NCBI GenBank assembly: GCA_030672445.1
Contig: DAOVGK010000068.1
Span: 1-16,615, forward strand
DNA: 16,615 bases
Origin: Candidatus Aerophobota bacterium
GTDB taxonomy: Bacteria > Aerophobota > Aerophobia > Aerophobales > AE-B3A
Direction of reading: 5' to 3'
Shown here: positions 7,446 through 14,140 of the stretch, one piece after another
Layout: the number at the start of each line of letters is the position of its first letter
Numbering within the stretch: position 1 is the stretch's first letter
The notes under the pieces: model-generated
What the model was told of the DNA's origin: nothing
The model's database searches: none
What the model saw: the letters and a program-made list of their open reading frames with translations, nothing else
Position numbers and translations under genes: made by a program

Positions 7446-8702
7446 TTAATCTTCCACCCTGGTGATTTTCGCTCCCAATTTAGATAATTTCTCTTCCAGT
7501 CCTTCGTAGCCCCGGTCGAGGTGATGAATGCCCTCGATCTCGGTTCTTCCCTCAGCGGCCAATCCGGCTAAAGTCAAGGCAGCACCCCCCCTTATGTCAG
7601 GGACCCTGACCACAGCACCTTTTAAACAGGGAACACCTTTTGTCCTTACCTCTGACTTATCTTCTTCAATCTCTGCTCCCATTTTCCTCAGGCCCTCAAC
7701 GTGAGCAAACCGGTCCTCAAAGATGGTTTCTCTAATTACGCTGGTTCCCCGAGCCAGACAGGCAAGAGCTGTTATTTGAGGCTGTAGATCAGTAGAGAAT
7801 CCGGGATAGGGTAGTGTTTTTACTCTAATGGGCTTTAAGAGATTTTCTCCCTTGACTTTCACCCCGCGGTCGCCAGCCTCTATCTCTGCTCCCATCTGCC
7901 TTAATTTAACAAAAATCGAGGTTAGATGATTTGAACAGATTTCCTCTAATGATATCTCTCCTTTGGTAATAATGGCGGCCATTATCAAAGTCCCTGCTTC
8001 AATACGATCAGGAATAATTCTGTGATGGACAGAGTTAAGCTGCCTTACTCCTTCGATTTTGATCAGGTTTGTCCCCTCTCCCTCAATCTTGGCTCCTGCT
8101 CTCTTCAGAAAATTAGCTACGTCTACCACTTCTGGACTGGAGGAGGCGTTTCTTATAAGAGTCATACCCCTGGCCAGACTGGCCGCCAGCATTAAATTTT
8201 CTGTAGCTCCCACGCTGGGAACATTCAAATAGATGCTGCTGCCTTGAAGGCTCCCTTTAGTGTAGGCCTCAATGTATCCGTTATTTATTTCTATCCTGGC
8301 TCCCAGTTGTCTTAATCCCTTGATATGCAGATCCACTGGTCTTCTACCTATATTGCATCCTCCGGGAAGACAAACTCGAGCATGGCCCAGACGGGCCAAA
8401 AGAGGGCCCAGAATTAAGGTAGAAGCTCGCAAGAGTTTAACGGGTTTATAAGGGGCCTCGTAGTAGGAAAGATACGTAGTATCGATTTCTAAGGTTCTAT
8501 TCCTCCTTCTTACTTTGACCCCTAAACCCTCTAATACCTGAGCCATGGTCAATATATCATTAAGATAAGGAACATTTTCCAGCCTCGATATCCCCTCCGT
8601 GAGCAGACAACCAGCCATGAGTGGAAGAGCGGCGTTCTTGGCTCCATTTACCCTAAGTTTCCCTTTCAGGGAGAATCCTCCTTCGATTACGAACTTGTCC
8701 AC
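7446..8702 (-). CDS. murA: UDP-N-acetylglucosamine 1-carboxyvinyltransferase
   Basis: First committed step of peptidoglycan synthesis: transfer of enolpyruvate from PEP to UDP-GlcNAc in the cytoplasm. The 418-aa protein has the two-domain EPT fold. Visible residues include K22-N23 (AKNAALPLM), RASTLILGP (92-100), the flexible loop LPGGCNIGRRPVDLHI with catalytic Cys116, PDRIEAGT (231-238) and Asp305 in GFSTDLQPQ. The Cys (rather than Asp) in the loop is the form that fosfomycin alkylates. The start is GTG at 8700-8702 with AAGGAG (8709-8714) 6 nt upstream, and the stop of the preceding SurA-like gene touches that site. It is followed by mreB after 1 nt, joining wall precursor supply to the shape machinery. 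Confidence 0.97.
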   Translation of the reverse strand: MDKFVIEGGFSLKGKLRVNGAKNAALPLMAGCLLTEGISRLENVPYLNDILTMAQVLEGLGVKVRRRNRTLEIDTTYLSYYEAPYKPVKLLRASTLILGPLLARLGHARVCLPGGCNIGRRPVDLHIKGLRQLGARIEINNGYIEAYTKGSLQGSSIYLNVPSVGATENLMLAASLARGMTLIRNASSSPEVVDVANFLKRAGAKIEGEGTNLIKIEGVRQLNSVHHRIIPDRIEAGTLIMAAIITKGEISLEEICSNHLTSIFVKLRQMGAEIEAGDRGVKVKGENLLKPIRVKTLPYPGFSTDLQPQITALACLARGTSVIRETIFEDRFAHVEGLRKMGAEIEEDKSEVRTKGVPCLKGAVVRVPDIRGGAALTLAGLAAEGRTEIEGIHHLDRGYEGLEEKLSKLGAKITRVED

Positions 8703-8714
8703 TTACAACTCCTT

Positions 8715-9314
8715 CTATTTTTTGATGATCCTGATCTCCGCCTTTGCCATCAGCTCCTTCAACCATTCTTGCAAAACTTCCTTTTTCTTTTCTTCCTTTA
8801 GATACTTTTCTATTTCCTTCTCACAGCTAACAAGATCAAGAATATCTTGCCCATCTAGATATCTCTTTAACCTTAAATAAAACTCTCTTATTTCCGTATC
8901 TTTTATTCTTATTTTCTTATCAATCTCTTTTTCCTTTTGGTAGATGAGCCTATCTCGCAAAATCTTCCTCTTTAGCCATTCCTGGTACTCTTTTACGGTC
9001 AGTCCCCCTTGGGTCAAGGCTTGTTGAAATTCACCACTAGAAAAATCTCCTTTAATTTCAGCTAGGGCTTTTTGCACCGTCTCGGAACTTACGGATATTC
9101 CTTCTCTTTCAGCTTCCTGGCAAAGAATGAAATCCTCTATGATACCCTCCATTCCCAAATTTCCTCCGGTTACGAATTTTACTTGGTCTAACTGTCTTTG
9201 AGTAATGATCTCTCCATTAACCACTGCTACTACTTCATCAATCAACTCACTCCCATAAGCAAACTCAACCCCTATTATCATAAGAAAAATAGCCAAAAAG
9301 GAAAAAACCCTCAT
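8715..9314 (-). CDS. Short SurA-like periplasmic chaperone without a parvulin domain
   Basis: 199 aa. Residues 1-20 form a signal peptide (Met-Arg, hydrophobic FLAIFLMIIGV, then small residues AYG before SE), so the product is exported. The mature protein opens LIDEVVAVVNGEIITQRQL, the hallmark start of SurA/PrsA-type folding factors. Helices with EREGISVSSETVQKAL and QGGLTVKEYQEWLKRKILRDRLI follow, typical of the SurA N-domain. The end, EVLQEWLKELMAKAEIRII, matches the C-terminal helix and strand that usually follow the PPIase domain. The rotamase segment itself is absent: KDTEIREFYLRLKRYLDG leads straight to the C-terminal helix. It is probably a holdase-type outer-membrane-protein chaperone. 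ATG at 9314 has a weak AGAG leader, shortened by a repeat insertion 15 nt upstream. The start is reasonably secure. Confidence 0.85.
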   Translation of the reverse strand: MRVFSFLAIFLMIIGVEFAYGSELIDEVVAVVNGEIITQRQLDQVKFVTGGNLGMEGIIEDFILCQEAEREGISVSSETVQKALAEIKGDFSSGEFQQALTQGGLTVKEYQEWLKRKILRDRLIYQKEKEIDKKIRIKDTEIREFYLRLKRYLDGQDILDLVSCEKEIEKYLKEEKKKEVLQEWLKELMAKAEIRIIKK

Positions 9315-9322
9315 TGTTTTAC

Positions 9323-9329
9323 TCTATGC
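9323..9329. repeat. Direct repeat (putative target site duplication), left copy
   Basis: TCTATGC lies directly outside the left terminal inverted repeat of the MITE-like element. The same heptamer occurs outside the right end at 9446-9452. The exact boundary is ambiguous by one base (6 or 7 nt). Confidence 0.55.
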
Positions 9330-9445
9330 GTAAGTATTCAGTGAACCCCGTCATTTTTGGTAGTCGCAGGCTTTAGCCTGCGCACCCTAAAGGGTGCGGC
9401 TACCCTGAAAATTCAATGTGACACGGCGTTTACTGAGCATTTACG
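9329..9445. mobile_element. MITE-like element, copy 1
   Basis: About 117 bp with terminal inverted repeats: the left end 9330-9351 begins GTAAGTATTCAGTGAACC, and the right end 9423-9444 is its imperfect complement (17 of 22 matches). A 7-nt direct repeat TCTATGC brackets the element. The core (9359-9404) folds as a cloverleaf: an outer stem GGTAGTCGC/GCGGCTACC holds two perfect hairpins, CGCAGGCT/AGCCTGCG (9365-9382) and GCACCCT/AGGGTGC (9382-9397). No coding capacity. It lies in the mfd to SurA-like gap, starting 8 nt after the mfd stop. A second, larger copy is at 13762-13984. Confidence 0.75.
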
Positions 9446-9452
9446 TCTATGC
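9446..9452. repeat. Direct repeat (putative target site duplication), right copy
   Basis: TCTATGC, identical to 9323-9329, directly outside the right terminal repeat. Removing the element and one copy would restore a short mfd to SurA-like gap with an uninterrupted leader. Confidence 0.55.
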
Positions 9453-9453
9453 C

Positions 9454-12400
9454 TTACTTAGAGTATAGCACATCTTTGAGCCGTTGTAAAATCTTCTCTA
9501 AAGATACCAAAAGTTCTTTTCCCTCACCTTTTTTAGAGATAATTAAATTTCTCTCATCCAGAGGAAAGGGCTGAACTTCAGGCGAAAGTTTTCTTTTAAT
9601 CTTTTCTCGACTATCTTGATTAAGGGGGGTGAAAGGAGAGAAAGTAGTCCAGATTTTGGATCCTTTGCTTCTCAAACAGACAATCCCGAGCTGTTGAGCT
9701 ATAAGTTTTATCCGCAGGAGGCTAATGAGACTTTTCGTCTCAGGCGGCAGAGGTCCGTAGCGATCCCGCAGCTCCTCTTTTAATTTAAGGATCTTCTCAC
9801 TCTTCCTTATTTCCCCTATTCTTCGATAAAGCTCAAATCTCTGTTCTTGGTAAGGCACATAGGAGGAAGGAATTCGAGCTTCCACTCTTAGATCTAAACT
9901 TATAGGCAAAGAAGGCTTAACTTTTTCTCCACGTAATTTTTTAATCTCCTCGGAGAGAAGCTCCGAATAAAGAGTAAATCCTACTGCGGCTATGTGACCA
10001 TGCTGTTCTCTACCCAGAAGATTTCCCGCTCCTCTTATCTCCAAATCCTGCATAGCTATGCGAAATCCAGAGCCGGGTCCTTTAAACTGGTTAATGACTT
10101 CCAGTCTTTTGCGAACTTCATGAGTAAGTAACTTAGCTGGAGTGAAGAGAAAATAAGCATACCCTCTTAACTTGCCTCTACCAACTCTCCCTCTCAATTG
10201 ATAAAGATTAGCCAGACCAAATTGTTCGGCTCCTTCCACAATCAAGGTATTTACATTGGGCATGTCTATGCCCGATTCAATAATGGTAGTGCAGGTTAAA
10301 ACATGGTATCTTCGTTCAAGAAAATCTCGGGTAACTTTTTCAAGCTGTCTTGAAGGCATCCTTCCATGCGCTACGGCAACTTTACTTTGGGGAACCAGCA
10401 TCTTTATCTTTTCGGCAACTCTATAAATTCCCTCAATCCTATTGTAAAGATAGAAAACCTGACCTTTTCGCTCCAGTTCCTCAATGATAGCCTTTCTTAT
10501 CAGCTCTTCATCATACTCTGCCACCTGCGTTTCCACATTCAACCTCTCTTGGGGAGGGGTAAAGATCGTGCTTATCGGTCTGACTCCCATCAGCGACATG
10601 TAGAGAGAGCGAGGAATAGGGGTAGCACTGAGGGTGAGGACATCCACGGAGCTTCTGAGTTCTCTTAGCCTCTTCTTTTGGATTACTCCAAATCGTTGTT
10701 CCTCATCAATGATGACCAGACCTAGATCCTTAAAGTCTATGTCTTTCTGTATTAGCCTATGGGTGCCTATGACAATGTCAACTTCTCCATTCTTGAGGCC
10801 AGCTATGATATCTTTCTGTTCTTTGAGACCTTGAAAACGGGATAGCATCTCGATTCGAATAGGATAAGCTGCCATTCTCTCTCTGAAGGTTCGGTAGTGC
10901 TGCTCGGCTAAAATAGTGGTAGGAACCAGCATAGCTACCTGCTTGTTGTCCATTACCACTTTAAAGGTTGCTCGCATAGCCACCTCCGTCTTTCCATATC
11001 CTGCGTCTCCGCAAACTAACCTATCCATAGGGCTAGGACTTTCCATATCCTGTTTTACCTCATGAGTAGCTCTCAACTGGTCAGGAGTCTCCTGATAGGG
11101 AAAAGAAGTCTCAAATTCAAGTTGCCAGTCAGTATCGGGAGAGAAGTGATGACCCGGTATCACTTTTCGAATAGAATAAAGCCGAAGAAGGGAAGAAACG
11201 AGGTCTCGAGCAGCTCTTCTGACTCTTCTCTTGGTCAATCTCCATTGTCCCCCTTCTAGACTGTAAATGGGAGGTGGATGATCGGAATCTCCCATATACT
11301 TGTGCAATCGGTCTAGCTGATCCAGGGGGATGTAAAGTCTATCGGATCCTTTATAATTTACCTGAAAATAATCATATTTTCTTCCTTGCACCTTTAAGGT
11401 TTTTATCCCGCTAAATTTACCTATTCCATGATCGATATGTACTACATAATCGCCCTTTCGAAGTTCGGTCCATCTTTCAATTTTCTTCTCCTCTTCACCA
11501 ACCCATCTCTGCCTCCTTTCTCTATAACGTTTAAAGATATCCTCATCGGTTATAAGGACCTGTTTTATCTCATGGAAAACAAAGCCTCTCCTTAGATCAC
11601 CCAGAGAAATGAGAAGAGGCGAAAAATCCTCATAAATGGAAAACTTCTCTTTTAACGGTATTTCGAGATCTTTTTCTTCGAATAGCTCCTTCAATCTTTC
11701 ACCCTGACCTCGATTGGGGGCTAGAAGAATTATTTTGTATTTTCTTTTTCTCCATGATTTTATGTCGGCAGCTAATAGGTCAAAATGGCCCTGATAAGAA
11801 GGTAAACTGCTACAGGAAAGTGACATACTCTCCCGGGGCTTCATCCAGGAGGTCTTCCGAGGCAAGGTGGAAAGATACAAATGAGGAGATTCCAAAATTG
11901 GTTTAAGTACTTTATCCTCAGGATTTGCCCGCATCTTTAGCTGATCCTGAATCTCACCCGGTTCATCCAAAATTATAGCAAAGGAAGGAAAAGCCTCCGG
12001 TAAAGAACAAAGTCTTCCCTTTGTCTTCTTGCTCAAAGCTAGCTCATCTTTCGAAGACAAAACAACTTCTCTTTTCTTCCCCACCGAGGACTGCGTCTCG
12101 GGATTAAACTCTCTAATGGATTCTACAGTGTCTCCAAAAAGCTCGATTCTGATAGGTTTAGGGTAAAGAGGAGAGTAAAAATCCACGATTCCTCCCCGAA
12201 AGGAATAATCACCTTTTTCTTCTACCAAAGGAGAAAACTCGTATCCTCCTTCAGTTAAGTGCTTTATAAGTGTATCTCGATTTATCTTTTCTCCTCTTTT
12301 CACTAGAAAACAATCTTCATCCAAAATAAAAAGGGGTGGTACTTTTTGGCGCAGAGCATCTAAAGAGGATACTACCAGGATGTTATCCTCTTTCCCCAAT

Positions 12401-12675
12401 TGATGCAGAATCTTTAGACGTTTTCCAGTTTGGTCCTTCTCTTGAGAGGGAAAAAGGAAGATTTTTCCATCTGAGGGAAGTAAGGTAAGCAAATCTTGGT
12501 ATGTATTCTCAGCCTCTGATTCACTGGGAAAAACTAATAAAAAAGGAACCTTCAACTCTTTGCTCAGGAGGGCCACTCCATAGGATTTAGCTTCCTGAGT
12601 CAAGCCGTAAAGCCAATAAGGAATAATTCCTTGTCTTATCTTTTGAAGACATACCTCAAGTTTGTTTCTTGCCAA
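9454..12675 (-). CDS. mfd: Transcription-repair coupling factor
   Basis: ATP-driven translocase that removes RNA polymerase stalled at DNA lesions and recruits UvrA. It has 1073 aa (E. coli 1148). Order of domains: UvrB-like N-terminal module (about 1-330), RNA-polymerase-interacting CarD-like domain (about 405-470: KGDYVVHIDHGIGKF to YIPLDQLDRL), RecG-like helicase with Walker A GDAGYGKTE (about 555-563), DEEQRFGV (about 655-662), TLSATPIPR, and IESGIDMPNVNT to QLRGRVGRG (about 795-840), then the C-terminal TRCF domain (from about 950, YVPYQEQRFELYRRI). Start TTG at 12673-12675 lies 20 nt inside prfA, whose TGA is at 12656-12658. No better in-frame start is seen, and GAGGG about 12 nt upstream is only moderate. 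Translational coupling to prfA is likely. Confidence 0.96.
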   Translation of the reverse strand: MARNKLEVCLQKIRQGIIPYWLYGLTQEAKSYGVALLSKELKVPFLLVFPSESEAENTYQDLLTLLPSDGKIFLFPSQEKDQTGKRLKILHQLGKEDNILVVSSLDALRQKVPPLFILDEDCFLVKRGEKINRDTLIKHLTEGGYEFSPLVEEKGDYSFRGGIVDFYSPLYPKPIRIELFGDTVESIREFNPETQSSVGKKREVVLSSKDELALSKKTKGRLCSLPEAFPSFAIILDEPGEIQDQLKMRANPEDKVLKPILESPHLYLSTLPRKTSWMKPRESMSLSCSSLPSYQGHFDLLAADIKSWRKRKYKIILLAPNRGQGERLKELFEEKDLEIPLKEKFSIYEDFSPLLISLGDLRRGFVFHEIKQVLITDEDIFKRYRERRQRWVGEEEKKIERWTELRKGDYVVHIDHGIGKFSGIKTLKVQGRKYDYFQVNYKGSDRLYIPLDQLDRLHKYMGDSDHPPPIYSLEGGQWRLTKRRVRRAARDLVSSLLRLYSIRKVIPGHHFSPDTDWQLEFETSFPYQETPDQLRATHEVKQDMESPSPMDRLVCGDAGYGKTEVAMRATFKVVMDNKQVAMLVPTTILAEQHYRTFRERMAAYPIRIEMLSRFQGLKEQKDIIAGLKNGEVDIVIGTHRLIQKDIDFKDLGLVIIDEEQRFGVIQKKRLRELRSSVDVLTLSATPIPRSLYMSLMGVRPISTIFTPPQERLNVETQVAEYDEELIRKAIIEELERKGQVFYLYNRIEGIYRVAEKIKMLVPQSKVAVAHGRMPSRQLEKVTRDFLERRYHVLTCTTIIESGIDMPNVNTLIVEGAEQFGLANLYQLRGRVGRGKLRGYAYFLFTPAKLLTHEVRKRLEVINQFKGPGSGFRIAMQDLEIRGAGNLLGREQHGHIAAVGFTLYSELLSEEIKKLRGEKVKPSLPISLDLRVEARIPSSYVPYQEQRFELYRRIGEIRKSEKILKLKEELRDRYGPLPPETKSLISLLRIKLIAQQLGIVCLRSKGSKIWTTFSPFTPLNQDSREKIKRKLSPEVQPFPLDERNLIISKKGEGKELLVSLEKILQRLKDVLYSK

Positions 12676-13747
12676 CTACAATCTTTCCCTCCCTCATTTC
12701 TCTTTGAAGAGATTCGATCAGACTATCCATCTCTCCATTCAAAATATCTTCCAAATTATGCAGGGTTAGGTGAATCCGGTGATCGGTAATTCTTCCTTGT
12801 GGAAAGTTGTAAGTCCTGATGCGCTCCGATCTTTCTCCCCTTCCAATCTGATTTTTTCTTTGCTTAGAGATCTCTCTTTGCTGCTTACTTTCCTTTCTCT
12901 GAAGGAGCTCAGCCCGCAAAACTCGCATGGCTTTAATTTTATTTTGATGTTGAGATCTTTCGTCCTGACATTGGACTACAATCCCGGTAGGCTCATGAGT
13001 AACCCTTACTGCAGAATCGGTAACATTTACATGCTGCCCTCCTGCTCCTCGAGAATGAAAAGTCTCTATCCGTAGATCTTCAGGTTTTACCTCAACCTCT
13101 ACTTCCTCAGCCTCCGGAAGGACAGCTACCGTTACAGTCGAGGTATGAATTCTGCCACTCGATTCTGTAACAGGCACTCTCTGTACTCGATGCACCCCAC
13201 TTTCAAAGCGCAAGGTAGAAAAAACATCTCTTCCTTCAATGGCAAAGACCACTTCCTTAAAACCTCCTCTACCTGTAGGACGGTGATTTATGTTCTCTAT
13301 TCTCCAACTACGTTTTTCTCCAAAGTGGGTGTACATCTTGTATAGATCAGCAGCAAACAAAGCCGCCTCCTCTCCCCCTGCTCCAGCCCGAATCTCCACA
13401 ATTACATTCCGGTGAGAATAGGGATCATTAGGTCTTAAAAGATGCAAAAGTTTTTTCTCTATCTCTGCCAGCTCACTGTTCAGAGTCTTTTTTTCCTCTT
13501 CAGCTAATTCTTTAATCTCTGGGGTCTCTTTTTTATCTCCCAGAATATCCTCTAGCTTCGTTACCTCATTTTGAATCTTTTTATATTTTTGCCAGAGAAA
13601 AACAGTGTCTTCTAGTTCTCGATATTCCTTACTGTATTTTTCTAAAAGCTGTCTATTTTCTAAAACATTAGGATCGGAAAGAAGTCTACCGAGCTGTTGA
13701 TATCGAAATTCGACTTTCTCTAATCTAACTACCTGGGATCTCTGCAT
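12656..13747 (-). CDS. prfA: Peptide chain release factor 1
   Basis: Reads UAA and UAG in the ribosomal A site and triggers release of the finished peptide. 363 aa. The codon-reading tripeptide is PVT (192-194, in RVPVTESSGR), the RF1 class rather than the SPF of RF2, and the catalytic GGQ is at 236-238 (SRGAGGQHVNVTDSAVR). The N-terminal coiled domain (1-105) and the acidic GAGGEEAALFA segment (122-132) are normal. The frame stays open up to 13873, but that extension is translated repeat sequence. The real start is ATG at 13745-13747 because AAGGAG lies 6 nt upstream and the length then fits. No prmC (hemK), the usual partner that methylates GGQ, follows; mfd does, with a 20-nt overlap. Confidence 0.97.
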   Translation of the reverse strand: MQRSQVVRLEKVEFRYQQLGRLLSDPNVLENRQLLEKYSKEYRELEDTVFLWQKYKKIQNEVTKLEDILGDKKETPEIKELAEEEKKTLNSELAEIEKKLLHLLRPNDPYSHRNVIVEIRAGAGGEEAALFAADLYKMYTHFGEKRSWRIENINHRPTGRGGFKEVVFAIEGRDVFSTLRFESGVHRVQRVPVTESSGRIHTSTVTVAVLPEAEEVEVEVKPEDLRIETFHSRGAGGQHVNVTDSAVRVTHEPTGIVVQCQDERSQHQNKIKAMRVLRAELLQRKESKQQREISKQRKNQIGRGERSERIRTYNFPQGRITDHRIHLTLHNLEDILNGEMDSLIESLQREMREGKIVVGKKQT

Positions 13748-13753
13748 CAAAGA

Positions 13754-13759
13754 CTCCTT
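13754..13759 (-). promoter_or_regulatory. Shine-Dalgarno site of prfA
   Basis: AAGGAG, 6 nt before ATG at 13747. It decides the start against a 42-codon upstream extension. The terminal repeat of the MITE-like element begins only 2 nt further upstream. Confidence 0.8.
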
Positions 13760-13761
13760 AC

Positions 13762-13984
13762 GTAAATATTCAGCGAAGGACATTCTATGTTGTTGACTCC
13801 GAGGATCAGAGCCGGTAGCCGCACCCTTTACCCCGTTAGATAGCAAGCATCTAATGGGGTTTAGGGTGCGCATAAACGCAGGCTAAGGTTTTACGCAGGC
13901 TGAAGCCTGCGGCTACCGGCGACTACCGAGATTGCACCGGGACTTCGTCCCTCACAGCTAATACGGGGTTTACTGAACATTTAC
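13762..13984. mobile_element. MITE-like element, copy 2, in the prfA leader
   Basis: About 223 bp. The left end begins GTAAATATTCAGCGAA. The right end (13963-13984), complemented, reads GTAAATGTTCAGTAAACC, so these are terminal repeats of the same family as at 9329-9445. A perfect 12-bp outer stem GCCGGTAGCCGC (13811-13822)/13909-13920 holds two hairpins: a long one from GCACCCT (13821-13827) to AGGGTGC (13863-13869), and CGCAGGCT/AGCCTGCG (13894-13911). The hairpin order is opposite to copy 1, so copy 2 is inverted relative to it and has gained sequence. A GGGAC/GTCCC hairpin lies near the right end. No clear target duplication was found. It lies between the promoter and prfA. Confidence 0.72.
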
Positions 13985-14004
13985 CTGAAAGCTGAACACT
14001 TGTT

Positions 14005-14032
14005 ATTATATACTCGGCAGCCCTTTTGTCAA
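14005..14032 (-). promoter_or_regulatory. Consensus sigma-70 promoter for the prfA operon
   Basis: On the minus strand TTGACA (14027-14032) is followed by a 16-bp spacer and TATAAT (14005-14010); both hexamers are perfect. The predicted transcript starts near 13998 and would carry an approximately 250-nt leader containing the whole MITE-like copy 2 before prfA. This is probably the main promoter for prfA-mfd and perhaps for the whole chain to cysS, since no comparable promoter was seen further downstream. Confidence 0.75.
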
Positions 14033-14049
14033 TTCCTTTACTCCGCTAC

Positions 14050-14140
14050 GAAAATGGGGACGTGATTATTTTTTCTTTTTCTAATTCTCTCTTCCTACAA
14101 TTTTTTTCCCTTTACAAAAAATAATCACGTCCCCATTTTC
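14050..14140. repeat. Perfect 25-bp inverted repeat reaching into purC
   Basis: Left arm 14050-14074 (starts GAAAATGGGGACGTGATTA) and right arm 14116-14140 are exact complements, separated by a 41-nt pyrimidine-rich spacer. The right arm contains the purC stop and its last four codons. There is no open reading frame inside. The GGGGAC...ATT terminus resembles sequences associated with REP-type elements moved by IS200-like single-strand transposases; this assignment is inference. As RNA it would form a very stable stem after purC and could limit read-through, though no T-tract follows. Confidence 0.8.

Noticed and set aside
13748..13873. 42-codon N-terminal extension of prfA
   Set aside because: Encoded by the MITE-like element, not family-like, and a strong ribosome binding site points to ATG at 13747.
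13941..13953. GGGAC-TTC-GTCCC hairpin as a Rho-independent terminator
   Set aside because: No T-tract follows on either strand and it lies inside the MITE-like element.
14050..14140. The 25-bp inverted repeat as a purC terminator
   Set aside because: The stem begins inside the coding end, has a 41-nt loop and no T-tract after it. It may hinder read-through but is not a canonical terminator.
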